A stretch of DNA of 64,000 nucleotides. Origin: Pogonophryne albipinna (taxonomy: Eukaryota; Chordata; Actinopteri; Perciformes; Artedidraconidae). Below, one piece after another: positions 21,190 through 30,970 of this stretch. The position numbers and the translations under genes were made by a program. The DNA is taken from positions 22,656,867 to 22,720,866 of the forward strand of contig CM053243.1 of the NCBI GenBank assembly GCA_028583405.1, read 5' to 3'. Numbering within the stretch: position 1 is the first letter of the stretch; every line of letters begins with the position of its first letter. The notes under the pieces were generated by a model. The model was not told the DNA's origin. It ran no database searches and saw only the letters and a list, made by a program, of their open reading frames with translations.

Positions 21190-21775
21190 GGCTGCATAGA
21201 GCCTGTCAGGAGGACTATTCTCAATGCAAGGGCACCATCTACTCGTAGGCATTACGAAAAAAGGTGGAAACTGTTTTCTGACTGGTGCCAAGGGCGAAAT
21301 GAGGACCCAGTACAATGCTCGGTGCCTACTACCCTTGAGTTCCTGCAGTCCCTCCTGGACGACGGCCGGTGTCCCGCTACCGTCAGGGTGTCTGCTATAT
21401 CAGCTCAACACGCAACATGCCAAGGGCTCCTACATGGGACCTGCATTTGGTGCTGGATGCCCTATGCTCGCCTCCCTTTGAACCCTTGTTACAGGCAGAA
21501 CTGAGGTGGCTCTCAGTTAAGACTGCTTTCCTTCTTGCCATCACCTCAGCAAAGCGTGTAAGCGAGCTTCAGGCCTTGTCCGTGAACAGCTCGTGTCTGA
21601 GGAGGAACTCAGATGGCTCAGGTGTCAACTTATGGCCGAACACAGTGTTCCTCCCTAAGGTGCTGGCACGCTCTCATTTTAAATCGGCCTATCCAGCTGG
21701 CACGGTTTGACCCCCCATCAGGAGAGGGGGAAGAGAGGTCAAGACTCCTATGCTCGGTGCGGGCCCTTAGAGCAT
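21190..21775 (+). pseudogene. Tyrosine recombinase, N-terminal part only
   Basis: The segment begins RRTILNARAPSTRRHYEKRW followed by KLFSDWC (SAM-like core-binding domain). It shifts frame near 21400 and continues LRWLSVKTAFLLAITSAKRVSELQALSV, which contains the first catalytic Arg (AKRVSEL). The catalytic HxxR and Tyr that should follow are absent, because the element ends at 21775 where a different repeat starts. The enzyme would integrate DIRS circles; this copy is dead. Confidence 0.8.
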
Positions 21776-22290
21776 ATCAAATCAAATCAAGTTTTATTTA
21801 TATAGCACATTTATAAACAATTTTTGGTTGAGCCAAAGTGCTGTACATATAATAAAAATACCCTACAGTAGGGACACTTTACAGCTAATACAACAGCACA
21901 GTTTGTTCAGAATATCAGTATGAGAAAAACGACACCCTCTATCCTTAGACCCTAACATCGTACAAGGAAAAACCTCCGGAGAAAACCCACAGTATTAAAG
22001 GGAAAAAATGGGAGAAACCTCTGGGAGAGCAACAGAGGAGGGATCCCTCTCCCAGGACGGACAGACGTGCAATAGATGCCGTGTGTAAATCGAAGAGATA
22101 ATACATTTTACAGCATAGGTAGGTAGGTAGACCGAATGTTAGGAAATGCATGTGTCTGTAATAAGAGGATGAATCCACGAAGATGTCAACAACAATCCTG
22201 TGGGAGCCTTCAGGGAAGCAGCATGGCGAGACCCAGGCAGGACCGCAGAGACAGGTTTAGCCACGACCCGAAGTCGTCAAAGAAAGTAGT
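21776..22290 (-). repeat. LINE/SINE-type 3' end, minus orientation
   Basis: It begins with an 'atcaaatcaaatcaag' simple repeat, the reverse of a short-unit retroposon tail. It continues with 'ttttatttatatagcacatt' and 'gagggatccctctcccagga', phrases that are ubiquitous in teleost genomes. It truncates the DIRS element and is therefore younger. The right boundary is approximate. A related segment lies at 45030-45388. Confidence 0.7.
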
Positions 22291-23084
22291 CGCCAAAATA
22301 TTTGCCATAATCTTTTTTCTCACTTTACATCCATTCATTATTTCTCCCTTTTTTTCCCTCTAAATGTTTTTATTTATAAGGTTTGTGAATGGAAGTGGGG
22401 AATGGCTAGATAAGAGCTTGTAAATGTTTAAACTAGGTAAATATAACATCATTAATGGTGTTTTAAGCTATAAACAATGTGCACTTTTGTAAAACCTTGC
22501 TCTCCACTTTGCTGTGTGATTAGTTCATCATGACTGGCTCCTCATTAGATATGAAGTTGTTTATCCAGCCGTTCCTTCCTGCTGAGGCAGCTGGTTGCCT
22601 TTTTTTCTTGGATGCCTCAAATGGCCTCTACAGACCTCTCCCAATCATTCAGATACCTAATGAGGACATTCTTGCAAATTACTTCTTTGCTTCCTGCCAG
22701 CTCCACGGACTCAAAAGCTATTCTGGAAGCGTTAAACACATCTGTCAAATGTAATCAAATAAACATGTTCTCACTGTTGCATTATCTTGTCAGTGGTTGA
22801 ATTAATCAAAATACCAGCGACACAAGTGTCCAGGTGGTTAAAGCGGTATAGATTCGGAAAGAGAAAACCAAAGTTATTTTTGAATTATTTTTGACTAACC
22901 TCAACTGCTATAACTAGGCAATTTACACATTTGATCTTGAAATCAACAGCAAATGGTTTAAGAGTTGTGAAAGATATACAGGTGTGACACGAGGAGGCAA
23001 AAGGCAGCAAACATCAAAATACGGAAGGGGAAAAACATAACATAAATGTTATTAATGAGGAGATTTATCCCATGTTGAAACAGC
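22291..23084. other. Single-copy-looking DNA, no gene seen
   Basis: It is AT-rich with no recognised domain. Frames 22530-22754 and 22612-22800 overlap in different phases and look random. The stretch 22530-22740 has a richer base pattern and could be conserved host DNA. Confidence 0.35.
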
Positions 23085-23092
23085 CTTATAAT

Positions 23093-24428
23093 CAGGGCTG
23101 CACATAACTGGTGCGCAGGTGCGCATGCGCACCTCCGCCAAAAAAAGAGCACCGGGTCATTTGAAAAAAGGCGTAATTTGCGTACCAACATTGAGAGAGA
23201 GAGAGAGAGGGAGAGGGAGAGAGAGAAGAGAGAGAAGAGAAAAGAGAGGAGAGAGGAGAGAGAGAGAAAGATATTTGCGAGTTGCATATGAACTCAGGGC
23301 CGGCCCGTAGCACTGGCATTATAGATGTTCGCCTAGGGCGCCAGATCTGGGGAGGCGCTGCACTGGCAGTTCTGGGAGGGAAAAAAATATTTTTGACCGT
23401 TGGGGCTCATCCTAATTTTCGGCCTTGATGTAACAATATTCATAATTAAGTAAATGTAACGCCCTTTTCACCACGGTTACACGTTTCATTTGCCCTGTAC
23501 GATGGGCGCTGTAAGTGATGAAAATGGGGGATGTTGGCTTATCTGGCGCCCGCAGCTCACAGCCAAAATGCGAGTGAGGGAGGGAGAGAGAGAAGGGCGC
23601 ACCGCCCGGTACCAGCGCTGTTGTTATTAGAATCTGGTGCTAGCTGCTCTAACGGATATAAGAAGAAGCTGTTTCTTCAATAATGTGGAGGGAGAGTCCT
23701 CTCCAGTCAGACTGAGAGGCTGATAACTACAGCTCAGTGAGGTAAAGGACTCTGAGTGTTTAGATAGTTCACTTTAGTCTAAGTTCAAACAGTTTGGTCA
23801 CAATTTATGTAAACACATATTTCCAAGGCACTCCTTTATAATTATTGGGATAAACAGGTTTGAAATCATTCCAATGTATACTATAGGACAGTAACCAAAA
23901 ATATCCTTTAAAACTGGAGAGATAAAAAAAAAAAAATGCATAAATAAATAAATGTTAAGGTAAAATAAGATATGAACAACAAAAATAAAACAAGTTACAT
24001 TCATTTGTTATTGGCTATGGTAGGTTATTGGTTATGTTCACATACTTATTTGATTACATCCACTTGTCTAAGATGAAAACAGAGACTTTCGACCCAAAAC
24101 CAGCTGTTGACTTGTGGATGCAAGCATCTAATCACAGACTCAACCAGAGAGAAAGTAGTAGGCCTACATCATCAGCTACCATGTCTGACAGAGAGGAAGA
24201 CAGTGAGGAGAACAGTCAGGAGGGTAGTGATGACAGTTTGTAGGATTACTGGTCGTGCTAATGTTGTCTTGTGTTCACCTCTGCATGTGTGTTCTGTGCC
24301 GTGTGTCTGGCAAATAAAGACAAGACACCCTCAAAAGTTACGGTTTATTTCATTTTAAGGATGAGCACCAAGCAACATCTCCAGGTGCTCCTTTGAGAAC
24401 CAGGGCAAAAAAGTTATGTGCACCCCTG
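23093..24428. mobile_element. hAT-superfamily non-autonomous transposon
   Basis: The left end 'cagggctgcacataac' (23093) and right end 'gttatgtgcacccctg' (to 24428) are inverted with one mismatch. Flanking 8-mers are 'cttataat' and 'gttataat' (7 of 8 match), consistent with an old hAT duplication. Inside are a (GA)n tract, a 'gggccggcccgtagcact' repeat and a ~140-bp block shared in inverse orientation with the hAT at 33147-34266. The frame 24028-24243 has an acidic C-terminus (EEDSEENSQEG) but no known domain. Confidence 0.82.
23192..23270. repeat. (GA)n-rich microsatellite
   Basis: About 79 bp of GA/GGA purine repeats within the 23093-24428 hAT. Confidence 0.95.
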
Positions 24429-24436
24429 GTTATAAT

Positions 24437-24860
24437 GTAATTGATATGATGTGTATACAAATTATAAATATTATCAGGTCAGGTAAGGTGTTGCATTTCT
24501 ATTTTACTTCTTGACCCCCAACGAGCAGAGCCTTAAACAAATAGAGACGCAGCTCTGCGGGCCCACCACCTGCAGGGATAGGTATCGGAGACTCATGCAT
24601 CTAGACATGCTGACCCAGGAATATCCCAGTATTTCGGGGTCTTGCTGCATCAGCAGTAATGCAGTCATTACCGGACTGTTGTGGTGAAGAGGGAGAATGT
24701 GAGGCAGAGTTTTCAATTTACCAGTTTTTCTACAATCCAACCCTCTCCCCTCCTGAGCTTTTAGTGTGACTGAAATACTGAGACTCTAAAATTCAGCTTA
24801 ATTTACATCCAGTTACAACGACTAGCCTTCACACATGTGGCTAAAATTACTTTCCTCTGT
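24437..24860. other. No gene seen
   Basis: No domain is recognised on either strand. The frame 24504-24740 (minus) looks random. Confidence 0.35.
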
Positions 24861-25050
24861 AGGGTGGCTGGGCTCAGAGACAGGGTCAAGAGTTCAGACG
24901 GGTGGTAGGAGACCCCAGGGCAGACCCAGGTCAGACAGGAGAAAGTATATCATCTGTCTGGGGAATGCCTGGGGTTCCAAAACAAAACATTGGTGGGGAA
25001 AGGGACATCTGGACTACATTGATCAGCCTGCTGCAACCGAGACCCAAGCT
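24861..25050 (+). pseudogene. Non-LTR retrotransposon RT C-terminal fragment
   Basis: The DNA reads 'agggtggctgggctc', 'ggtaggagaccccagggcag', 'acccaggtcagacaggagaa' and 'gcctggggttcc'. This is the familiar end of an abundant fish LINE that encodes GRRPQGRPR followed by a W/Y-x-I block. Compared with the pattern I know, a middle piece is deleted and the frame is broken after about 60 residues. Only this short 3' piece remains, with no tail identified. Confidence 0.68.
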
Positions 25051-26042
25051 ATAGGCTATAGAACATTTCACAGTTGTAAACACAAACAGCTGAATGTGTC
25101 CCAGTGTATTTCCTGTTCAGTGTATGTGAATGACATCAGCTGACAGGAAGTAATCATGGACCCAAGATGTTGTCTAGCAGAGAAATGGATCTTGATATTT
25201 TGGAGTTTGGCCATTGTAGGGACTTAAAATCATGATATCTTGGCTGTGCCTGAATCAATTCCAACACTTCTATTTTTTTTATCTCAGTTTCAAGTAAATA
25301 GAATACTTGAAAGCAGTGGCGAGCCGTCAGGGCCCTCTAGGCCCTCTCTGAGGGCCCAAGATATTCTATAATATAATATTTAAAAACATTAAAAAAAAAA
25401 AAAAAATTGTAATATATATTTAAAAAATATATTTTTTGTTATATTTTTCATTAGTTTTACCAAATAACCAAATCTGCCTATTTCTGTTTGAATGTGAAGG
25501 GTTACATGAAATAAGCTTGTCTCTGCGAGGTACTGTGAAGACGGGAGAGCTTGGTGGTCCTGCTGTAAATTCACAGAGGGCCCGCTATAGTAACTGAACG
25601 AGAGAGTAATGTCAAATGACAGTACAATTGACCAATCATATCTTCCCTCTTAATGGGTGGGTTTTATTATCGCAGACTTTATGACAAGTTCCGCCTGCTG
25701 TGAAGCTTTTCTTGTTTCCATAGGAACAACAACTTCCTGTCAACAGCGTAAACTCGCCTTCAAAATAAAAGCATGCCAAATTACACTTAAAGGTCCCATG
25801 TCGTGCTTTTCGGTTATTACCCGTCCCCTTGTGTGTTATGAAGGTTTTTATGCATGTAAACGGTGTGCAGAGTCAAAACCCTCAAAGTAAACGCGAGTAA
25901 AACTCTAACACAGAAAATACCTCCCCAAAACGCCTCGTTGGAGATACGTCATTGTCCATTGTTTACTTCCTGGGTATCGTGACGTAGGAATGGCCAGTAG
26001 CCGCGCCAAGAGCTATGACGCGATACGGTCATGCGGTACCCG

Positions 26043-26138
26043 GAACCAAATGGACCAATCCGTGGAGCCGTTACGTTACGTCACGTGACGGCTCCGCGGA
26101 CGTAACGTAACGGCTCCACGGATTGGTCCATTTGGTTC
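26043..26138. repeat. Perfect palindrome, 40-bp arms
   Basis: 26043-26082 is the exact reverse complement of 26099-26138, with a 16-bp GC-rich spacer between. The arms include 'ccaatccgtggagccgttac' and a repeated 'acgttacgt'. It can form a strong hairpin or cruciform. It lies within the 25.3-32.9 kb nest. Confidence 0.96.
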
Positions 26139-26462
26139 TGCTGATTGGTCCAAATTGACCAATCCACGGACTTCCTCACACACACACTAGGCTTGTTTGA
26201 GACGCGTTGCAGCTCGCCTCGAAAGTAGACGAGAATAGCCGATCGCAGCCGGGGGAGGTCTCAAAAAGCTCGCCTGAAGTCGGACAGCTCGGAGTCGGCT
26301 TCTTCTTCTCTCGTTTTTTTGGCGGATTGCAAACAACTTTAAGGTGCATACCGCCACCTCCGGAGTCGGCTTGACTCGGTTTGCATTTATAAAGAATGCA
26401 CACATGTGTTTAATCGTTAATGTCAGATATGTACTAAGTAAATACATTTGTTCCTGCTCAAG

Positions 26463-26770
26463 ATTAGATTCAACTTTATTGTTATTGCACATATTACAGG
26501 TACTGAGACAACGAAATGCAGTTTAGCTTCTAACCAGGTGCAACAAGCAGTGAAGTGAAAAGTAATGTACACAATCTACAGAATAAAATATAGAATTAAT
26601 TGAATGATTAATAAACAGTGAGGGGTATGAATACACTAGATATCAGCCTGTGAGCAGTATGAACAGTGTGTATGAATATGCTAAGATATATAAAGTATAA
26701 AAACGGTAAGCAGTGCAAGTATAGTATAAAATATATAGATATTAATTTCATGATGATAAACATTGTGGAA
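26463..26770. repeat. Interspersed repeat of the 'actttattgt.attgcaca' type
   Basis: It begins 'gattagattcaactttattg' and includes 'acaacgaaatgcagtttag', a common teleost retroposon segment read from its tail side. Similar segments occur at 14880-15010, 43540-43720 and 48800-49080. Confidence 0.6.
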
Positions 26771-27108
26771 CAATGATGAAAAATGGGAATGGATGTGGCG
26801 ACGTAAAACTGACACAAAACAACAACAAACTTTTGCCGAGCCAATTGGAGAGTTTCATCAGCAGCACGGGGTAAAAACCACCAATGAGCGCTCAGCTCGA
26901 GATACCAGCGAGTCGTTTCCCATTAAGCATTTCGCTTCGGCAGCCCGTGGAGAGGAACTGCGCCGCCTCGCCGCGCCTCGCTCTCAATGCTGCGGGCGTC
27001 TTTGTCCCGCGAGATTTCAACGTCTCATGTAGGCGAGCCTCCAGAGCAAGTCGGACAAAATGACTAACCATCATGCAACGCACTAGCAAGACGTTGATCG
27101 CTGTCACT

Positions 27109-27533
27109 GTCACTACCCGATCCGTCCCCCTGCCCGATCGGTACTGCGCATGTGCGAGATGGTCCGCCATATTGGACAACTCCGGACGGCAACCCAAGAT
27201 GGACACTTGACACAGTGGCTTTTAGCAAAGCTCAAAAAGAAAACTCGAGAGAGATGAGTTATTGTTATTACAACGTGACTTCACTATTATTTAACAACTC
27301 TTTTTATTGGGTTCTTTTATTTGGGGTTAAGTACATTGTCAGAATAAGTGAGAAATGAATTTAACTTCTGTTAGACAGCCATATGCCATACATTTTTGCA
27401 TACATTCACAGTAAATATTTATTCAGTATGATAGCTGTCTAACAGAAGTTAAATCCATTTCTCACTTATTCTGACAATGTACTTGTGCACATGCGCAGTA
27501 CCGATCGGGCAGGGGGACGGATCGGGTAGTGAC
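27109..27533. mobile_element. Foldback element, GTCACTACCCGAT ends
   Basis: The left end 'gtcactacccgatccgtccc' (27109) and right end 'gggacggatcgggtagtgac' (to 27533) are perfect inverses; pairing extends through 'cctgcccgatcggtactgcg'. A second inverted pair lies further in: 'acattgtcagaataagtgag' (about 27336) against its complement (about 27456-27480). No clear target duplication is seen. The left arm and its inner sequence recur at 28630-28970. Confidence 0.82.
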
Positions 27534-27715
27534 CATGGATGTATAATAAGAACTGGATACAGCGTGGGAGGCGGGGCCTCATTCATTCCTATGAGAGTTG
27601 CTCATTAGCGCATGATGATAAAATGGCCCAACTTTTGAGAGAGCGAAACGTCACAGATTACCCGGCATGCCTGAGAAGTACCCGTATGTGCGCTCATAGC
27701 GCATGCGCAACTTTA
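27534..27715. repeat. ~180-bp repeat, copy 1 (copy 2 at 32224-32409)
   Basis: Starts 'catggatgtataataagaac' and includes 'gagagagcgaaacgtcacag' and 'gcatgcgc'. The same order occurs at 32224-32409 in the same orientation with modest divergence, so the two copies lie near opposite ends of the hAT-bounded nest. Confidence 0.85.
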
Positions 27716-28189
27716 ACCAAAATGCTCGTTCACATCAAGCACGTCAATTTGCGTACACGTAACAGCACCGCGCGTTCATGACAGCATGGTAATGATTTGT
27801 TATGATGATGGATTTGATATTAACGAGGCGGCAGTTAGCAGCTAGCGGCTAGCTAGTAATTATGCTAATGTACACATCAATCGTTATGTACTTATATTAC
27901 GCTGTAACAGGATCTAGTGATATCCAAGCAACAGAGCTTCATTTAGCATGAAAGAATGATTGCACTGTATATATATATATATATATACTTATAATAATAA
28001 GTAATATTAGGCTAACTTTATTTAATACAACATTTACAGTACAAGATTTAATCATACAGCCCATGTAGTATGATAATGAATTACAGCAAACATGTGCAAT
28101 ATATCCATGATTACACCTCCGTGGGATGGCAGTAAGACGATATGGGTCCGTTGTTATTGTGCATCCATGGGTAAAGATAAACGCAACTC

Positions 28190-28335
28190 ACATTGGTTTC
28201 TCAAACAGCATCTCTGTAAAATACGTGTATTCACTGAATTTCACTCTGCCTTTAACGGCTCGTTGTAGTTCCAATAGCTCCAGCCCCCACCCTCCCTGTG
28301 AGCACAGTGTGCTCTGATTGGTCGGGACACGTAAC
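28190..28335. repeat. Partial copy of the AGGTCCCATG-family interior
   Basis: 'ctcacattggtttctcaaac', 'agcatctctgtaaaatacg' and 'gagcacagtgtgctctgatt' match, in inverse orientation, 30740-30885, and in direct orientation 58475-58590. Confidence 0.8.
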
Positions 28336-28599
28336 ATGAACCAGAGCCCTATCTCTCTAGGGCTCTGACATGAACGTGCCGGGCGGCGCAGTCCCGTGGG
28401 TTAGATGCGCGTTCATAATGCAGAGGGAAATAACTCTCAGAATAACGTTATTAGCACATTATTACAACTTGAGGAACGAATGTTTTTAACAAGGGCTATA
28501 CAAGTGTTCATACTGGGTAGTTTATTTAGTTTAAAAAAAATTATCCAATGATTTACAGACGTCTCTTTCCCCATGTAAGTCAATGGGAAAAAGTGTTTC

Positions 28600-28970
28600 C
28601 GGCACGGGGGGACGGATCGGGTAGTGACAGTCACTACCCGATCTGCAGCTCTGCCCGATCTGCAGTGCGCATGTGCGAGATGGTCCGCCATATTGGACAA
28701 CTCCGGACGGCAACCCAAGTAGGACAACATTGACACAGTGGCTTTTGGCAAAGCTCAAAAATAAAACGAGAGAGAGATGAGTTATTGTTATTACAACGTG
28801 ACTTCACTATTATTTAACAACTCTTTTTATTGGGTTCTTTTATTTGGGGTTAAGTACATTGTCAGAATAAGTGAGCAATGAATTTAACTTCTGTTAGACA
28901 GCTATCATACTGAATACATATTTACTGTGAATGTGTGCAAAAATGTATGGCATATAGCTGTCTAATATTA
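28600..28970. repeat. Second copy of the foldback arm and interior
   Basis: A head-to-head junction 'gatcgggtagtgacagtcac' near 28615-28635 is followed by about 330 bp nearly identical to 27110-27440 ('tgcgcatgtgcgagatggtc', 'gagttattgttattacaacg'). The near-identity suggests a recent duplication or transposition. Confidence 0.85.
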
Positions 28971-28983
28971 TATTAGCTGTCAG

Positions 28984-30303
28984 TTGTCAGTTCTGGCTAA
29001 GGTTCTTGAATGCCTAGTGAGTGAACAAGTAAAGGAGTTTTTATGTACAAATGACATCCTGTCTAAACATCAGTCAGGCTTCAGAAAGCAACATAGCACC
29101 ATCACTGCCACAATGAAAGTGGTAAATGATATTACGAGTATTTTAGATAATAAGCAGAGTTGTGCAGCTCTATTTGTTGACCTATCCAAAGCTTTTGATA
29201 CCGTCGATCATCGCATTTTGAAGCAGAGGCTGGTCAGTATTGGCATATCCAGCCATGCAGTGGGGTGGTTTGTAAACTACCTCTCTGAAAGGTCCCAATG
29301 TGTTCAGTTTGATGGGCTGTCTTCTGAGTGGTTAAACATCACTAATGGTGTACCACAAGGTTCAGTTTTAGGTCCGCTATTATTCTCTATCTATATTAAT
29401 AGTTTAGGTGAAAATGTCGAAGGAGCAACCTTACATTTTTATGCGGACGATACCGTTATGTACTGTGCAGGTCCCTCGATTAACGAGGCTGTTGTTAAAT
29501 TACAGGCTGTTTTTAACATTATTCAGGCTCAGCTCTCTGAGCTTAAGCTTCTTTTAAATGTGGATAAAACCAAGGTAATGCTCTTTTCTAAAGCTAAAGC
29601 TAAAAATACACCGGAGACTGCTTTGGATATTGTAACTACGCAAGGAATACAACTTGAAGTGGTTACCTGTTACAAATACCTGGGTATCTGGCTTGATGAT
29701 TGTCTCACTTTTAAATTTCATGTAAATAACCTGCTTAAAAAGCTGAGGGTTAGGCTAGGTTTCTTTTACAGAAATAAGTCCTGTTTCTCGCTTGAGGCCA
29801 GGAAAAGGCTAGTCACTGTGACCTTTTTACCTGTGCTGGACTATGGTGATTTGTTATATATGAATGCACCTGCCAATTACCTGAGCAAGTTAGATGCTGC
29901 GTATCACAGTGCACTGAGATTTTTGACAAATTGTAAAGCACTTACACATCACTGTACCCTGTATACCAAGGCGGTTATGCCATCACTTACTGTACGGAGG
30001 CTCAGTCACTGGTACTTTTTCATTTACAAAGCCATGTTGGATAAACTACCATCTTATATCTGCTCCCTGATCTCTCTGCAAATTGAAAGTACTTATTGCC
30101 TGAGATCGCATGCTGTGGTTTTATTAAATGTGCCAAGTGCTAGGACTGTCTTAGGGAAGAAAGCTTTTAGATGTGCAGCTCCACTAACATGGAACAGTCT
30201 GCAAAAAGAATGGAAAATTACCAAGCTAGTACCACTACATGTTTTTAAAGCTCGGTTGGATGCTACAAAATCAGATGCTGTTGGTACCTGTACATGTGGT
30301 TAA
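28984..30303 (+). pseudogene. 5'-truncated L2-like LINE reverse transcriptase (long open frame)
   Basis: A 439-codon uninterrupted frame encodes the reverse transcriptase of a non-LTR element. Motifs in order: SVLAKVLECLVSEQV, LSKHQSGFRKQHST, ALFVDLSKAFDTVDH (catalytic D), NGVPQGSVLGPLLFSIYINS, TLHFYADDTVMYC (active-site YADD), LNVDKTKVMLF and YKYLGIWLDD. The C-terminal region runs to TCTCG and TAA. It opens at a TTG in the middle of the conserved domain, so the endonuclease and N-terminal RT are missing through 5' truncation, the usual outcome of LINE insertion. No stop or frameshift has accumulated, so the insertion is young. Motifs and the 3' end point to the L2/CR1 group. It cannot transpose alone. 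Confidence 0.88.
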
Positions 30304-30486
30304 ATATGTAAATTGTAATCCCTGTACATGTTGCTGTATGGTGTCCTTTTGTTGTTCTGTTGTTTATGTTTTTATGTCTTCTTGTGGAACCTACTGCTGC
30401 AGGTCTCCCTTGAAAAAGAGATCATTGATCTCAATGGGATTTTACCTGGATAAATAAAGGTTTTGAATTGAATTGAATTGAATTGA
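30304..30486 (+). repeat. LINE 3' UTR and (GAATT)n tail
   Basis: The L2-like frame is followed by 'gatctcaatgggattttacc' and 'tggataaataaaggtttt', then four copies of 'gaatt' ending near 30486. A short tandem tail instead of poly(A) is normal for L2/CR1 elements and fixes the 3' end of the insertion. Confidence 0.85.
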
Positions 30487-30579
30487 GTGCAGGCAGCTCT
30501 GCTGATTTCTCCTCCCTGGCTGCAGGCTGATAACAGACAGTTGGGATCGCGGCAAAATTCTCTCTGCAGACCCATTCTC

Positions 30580-30966
30580 ACAGCGTTTATCAACCTTTTT
30601 CTTACTCAATATCAAGCCACACTTATTGTTTTTACTTCGGCTGTGACTTTGTGTGTGCTCAGCATGAGTTTGGCTGTGTTTCGCTGTCGGTAAACAAGGA
30701 AACCACACCTCCACGGAGCTCAGCGCGATTCACAACGTCCCGACCAATCAGAGCACACTGTGCTCACAGGGAGGGTGGAGGCTGGAGCTATTGGAGCTAC
30801 AACGAGCCGTTAAAGGCAGAGAGTGAAATTCAGTAAATACAAGTAGTTTACAGAGATGCTGTATGAGAAACCAATGTGAGTTTGGAAAATTGCACAATAT
30901 AAATCTATTCTAGTAGACCTCAACAATGGAATTATGATCAGTGGAAATGGCCATGACATGGGACCT
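30580..30966. repeat. AGGTCCCATG-family element, right portion
   Basis: Shares 'cttactcaatatcaagccac' with 13650 and its last ~250 bp, inverted, with 58385-58600. It ends in 'catgacatgggacct' at TTAA. Confidence 0.75.
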
Positions 30967-30970
30967 TTAA

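Larger units (their letters stand above)
16106..21775 (+). mobile_element. DIRS-type (tyrosine recombinase) retrotransposon, decayed and 3'-truncated
   Basis: In order: a leader of ~108-bp tandem repeats, a gag-like gene with a cysteine-rich start, reverse transcriptase with an LDD active site, RNase H, and the beginning of a tyrosine recombinase. This gag-RT-RH-YR order is that of DIRS/Ngaro elements, which integrate with a recombinase rather than a DDE integrase. Frameshifts and stops break every gene. A BED-finger hAT sits in gag. The 3' end, including the rest of the recombinase and terminal repeats, is missing where another repeat begins at 21776. Confidence 0.85.
25791..30966. mobile_element. 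Possible nested element bounded by AGGTCCCATG ends at TTAA
   Basis: 'aggtcccatgtcgtg' starts after TTAA (25787-25790), and 'catgacatgggacct' ends before TTAA (30967-30970). The outer ~16 bp are inverted copies and both sit at TTAA, as in piggyBac/Kolobok-type MITEs. The sequence further in differs between the ends, so these may be ends of two separate family members. A third copy starts at 58385. Confidence 0.5.

Noticed and set aside
20161..21504. A single 447-codon DIRS protein
   Set aside because: The frame is open over this length, but its first half reads out of phase with RT/RNase H; only from about 20640 does it carry true DIRS motifs, so it is not one real protein.
22958..23319. Leu/Ser-rich minus-strand frames
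   Set aside because: Translation of the (GA)n tract inside a hAT element.
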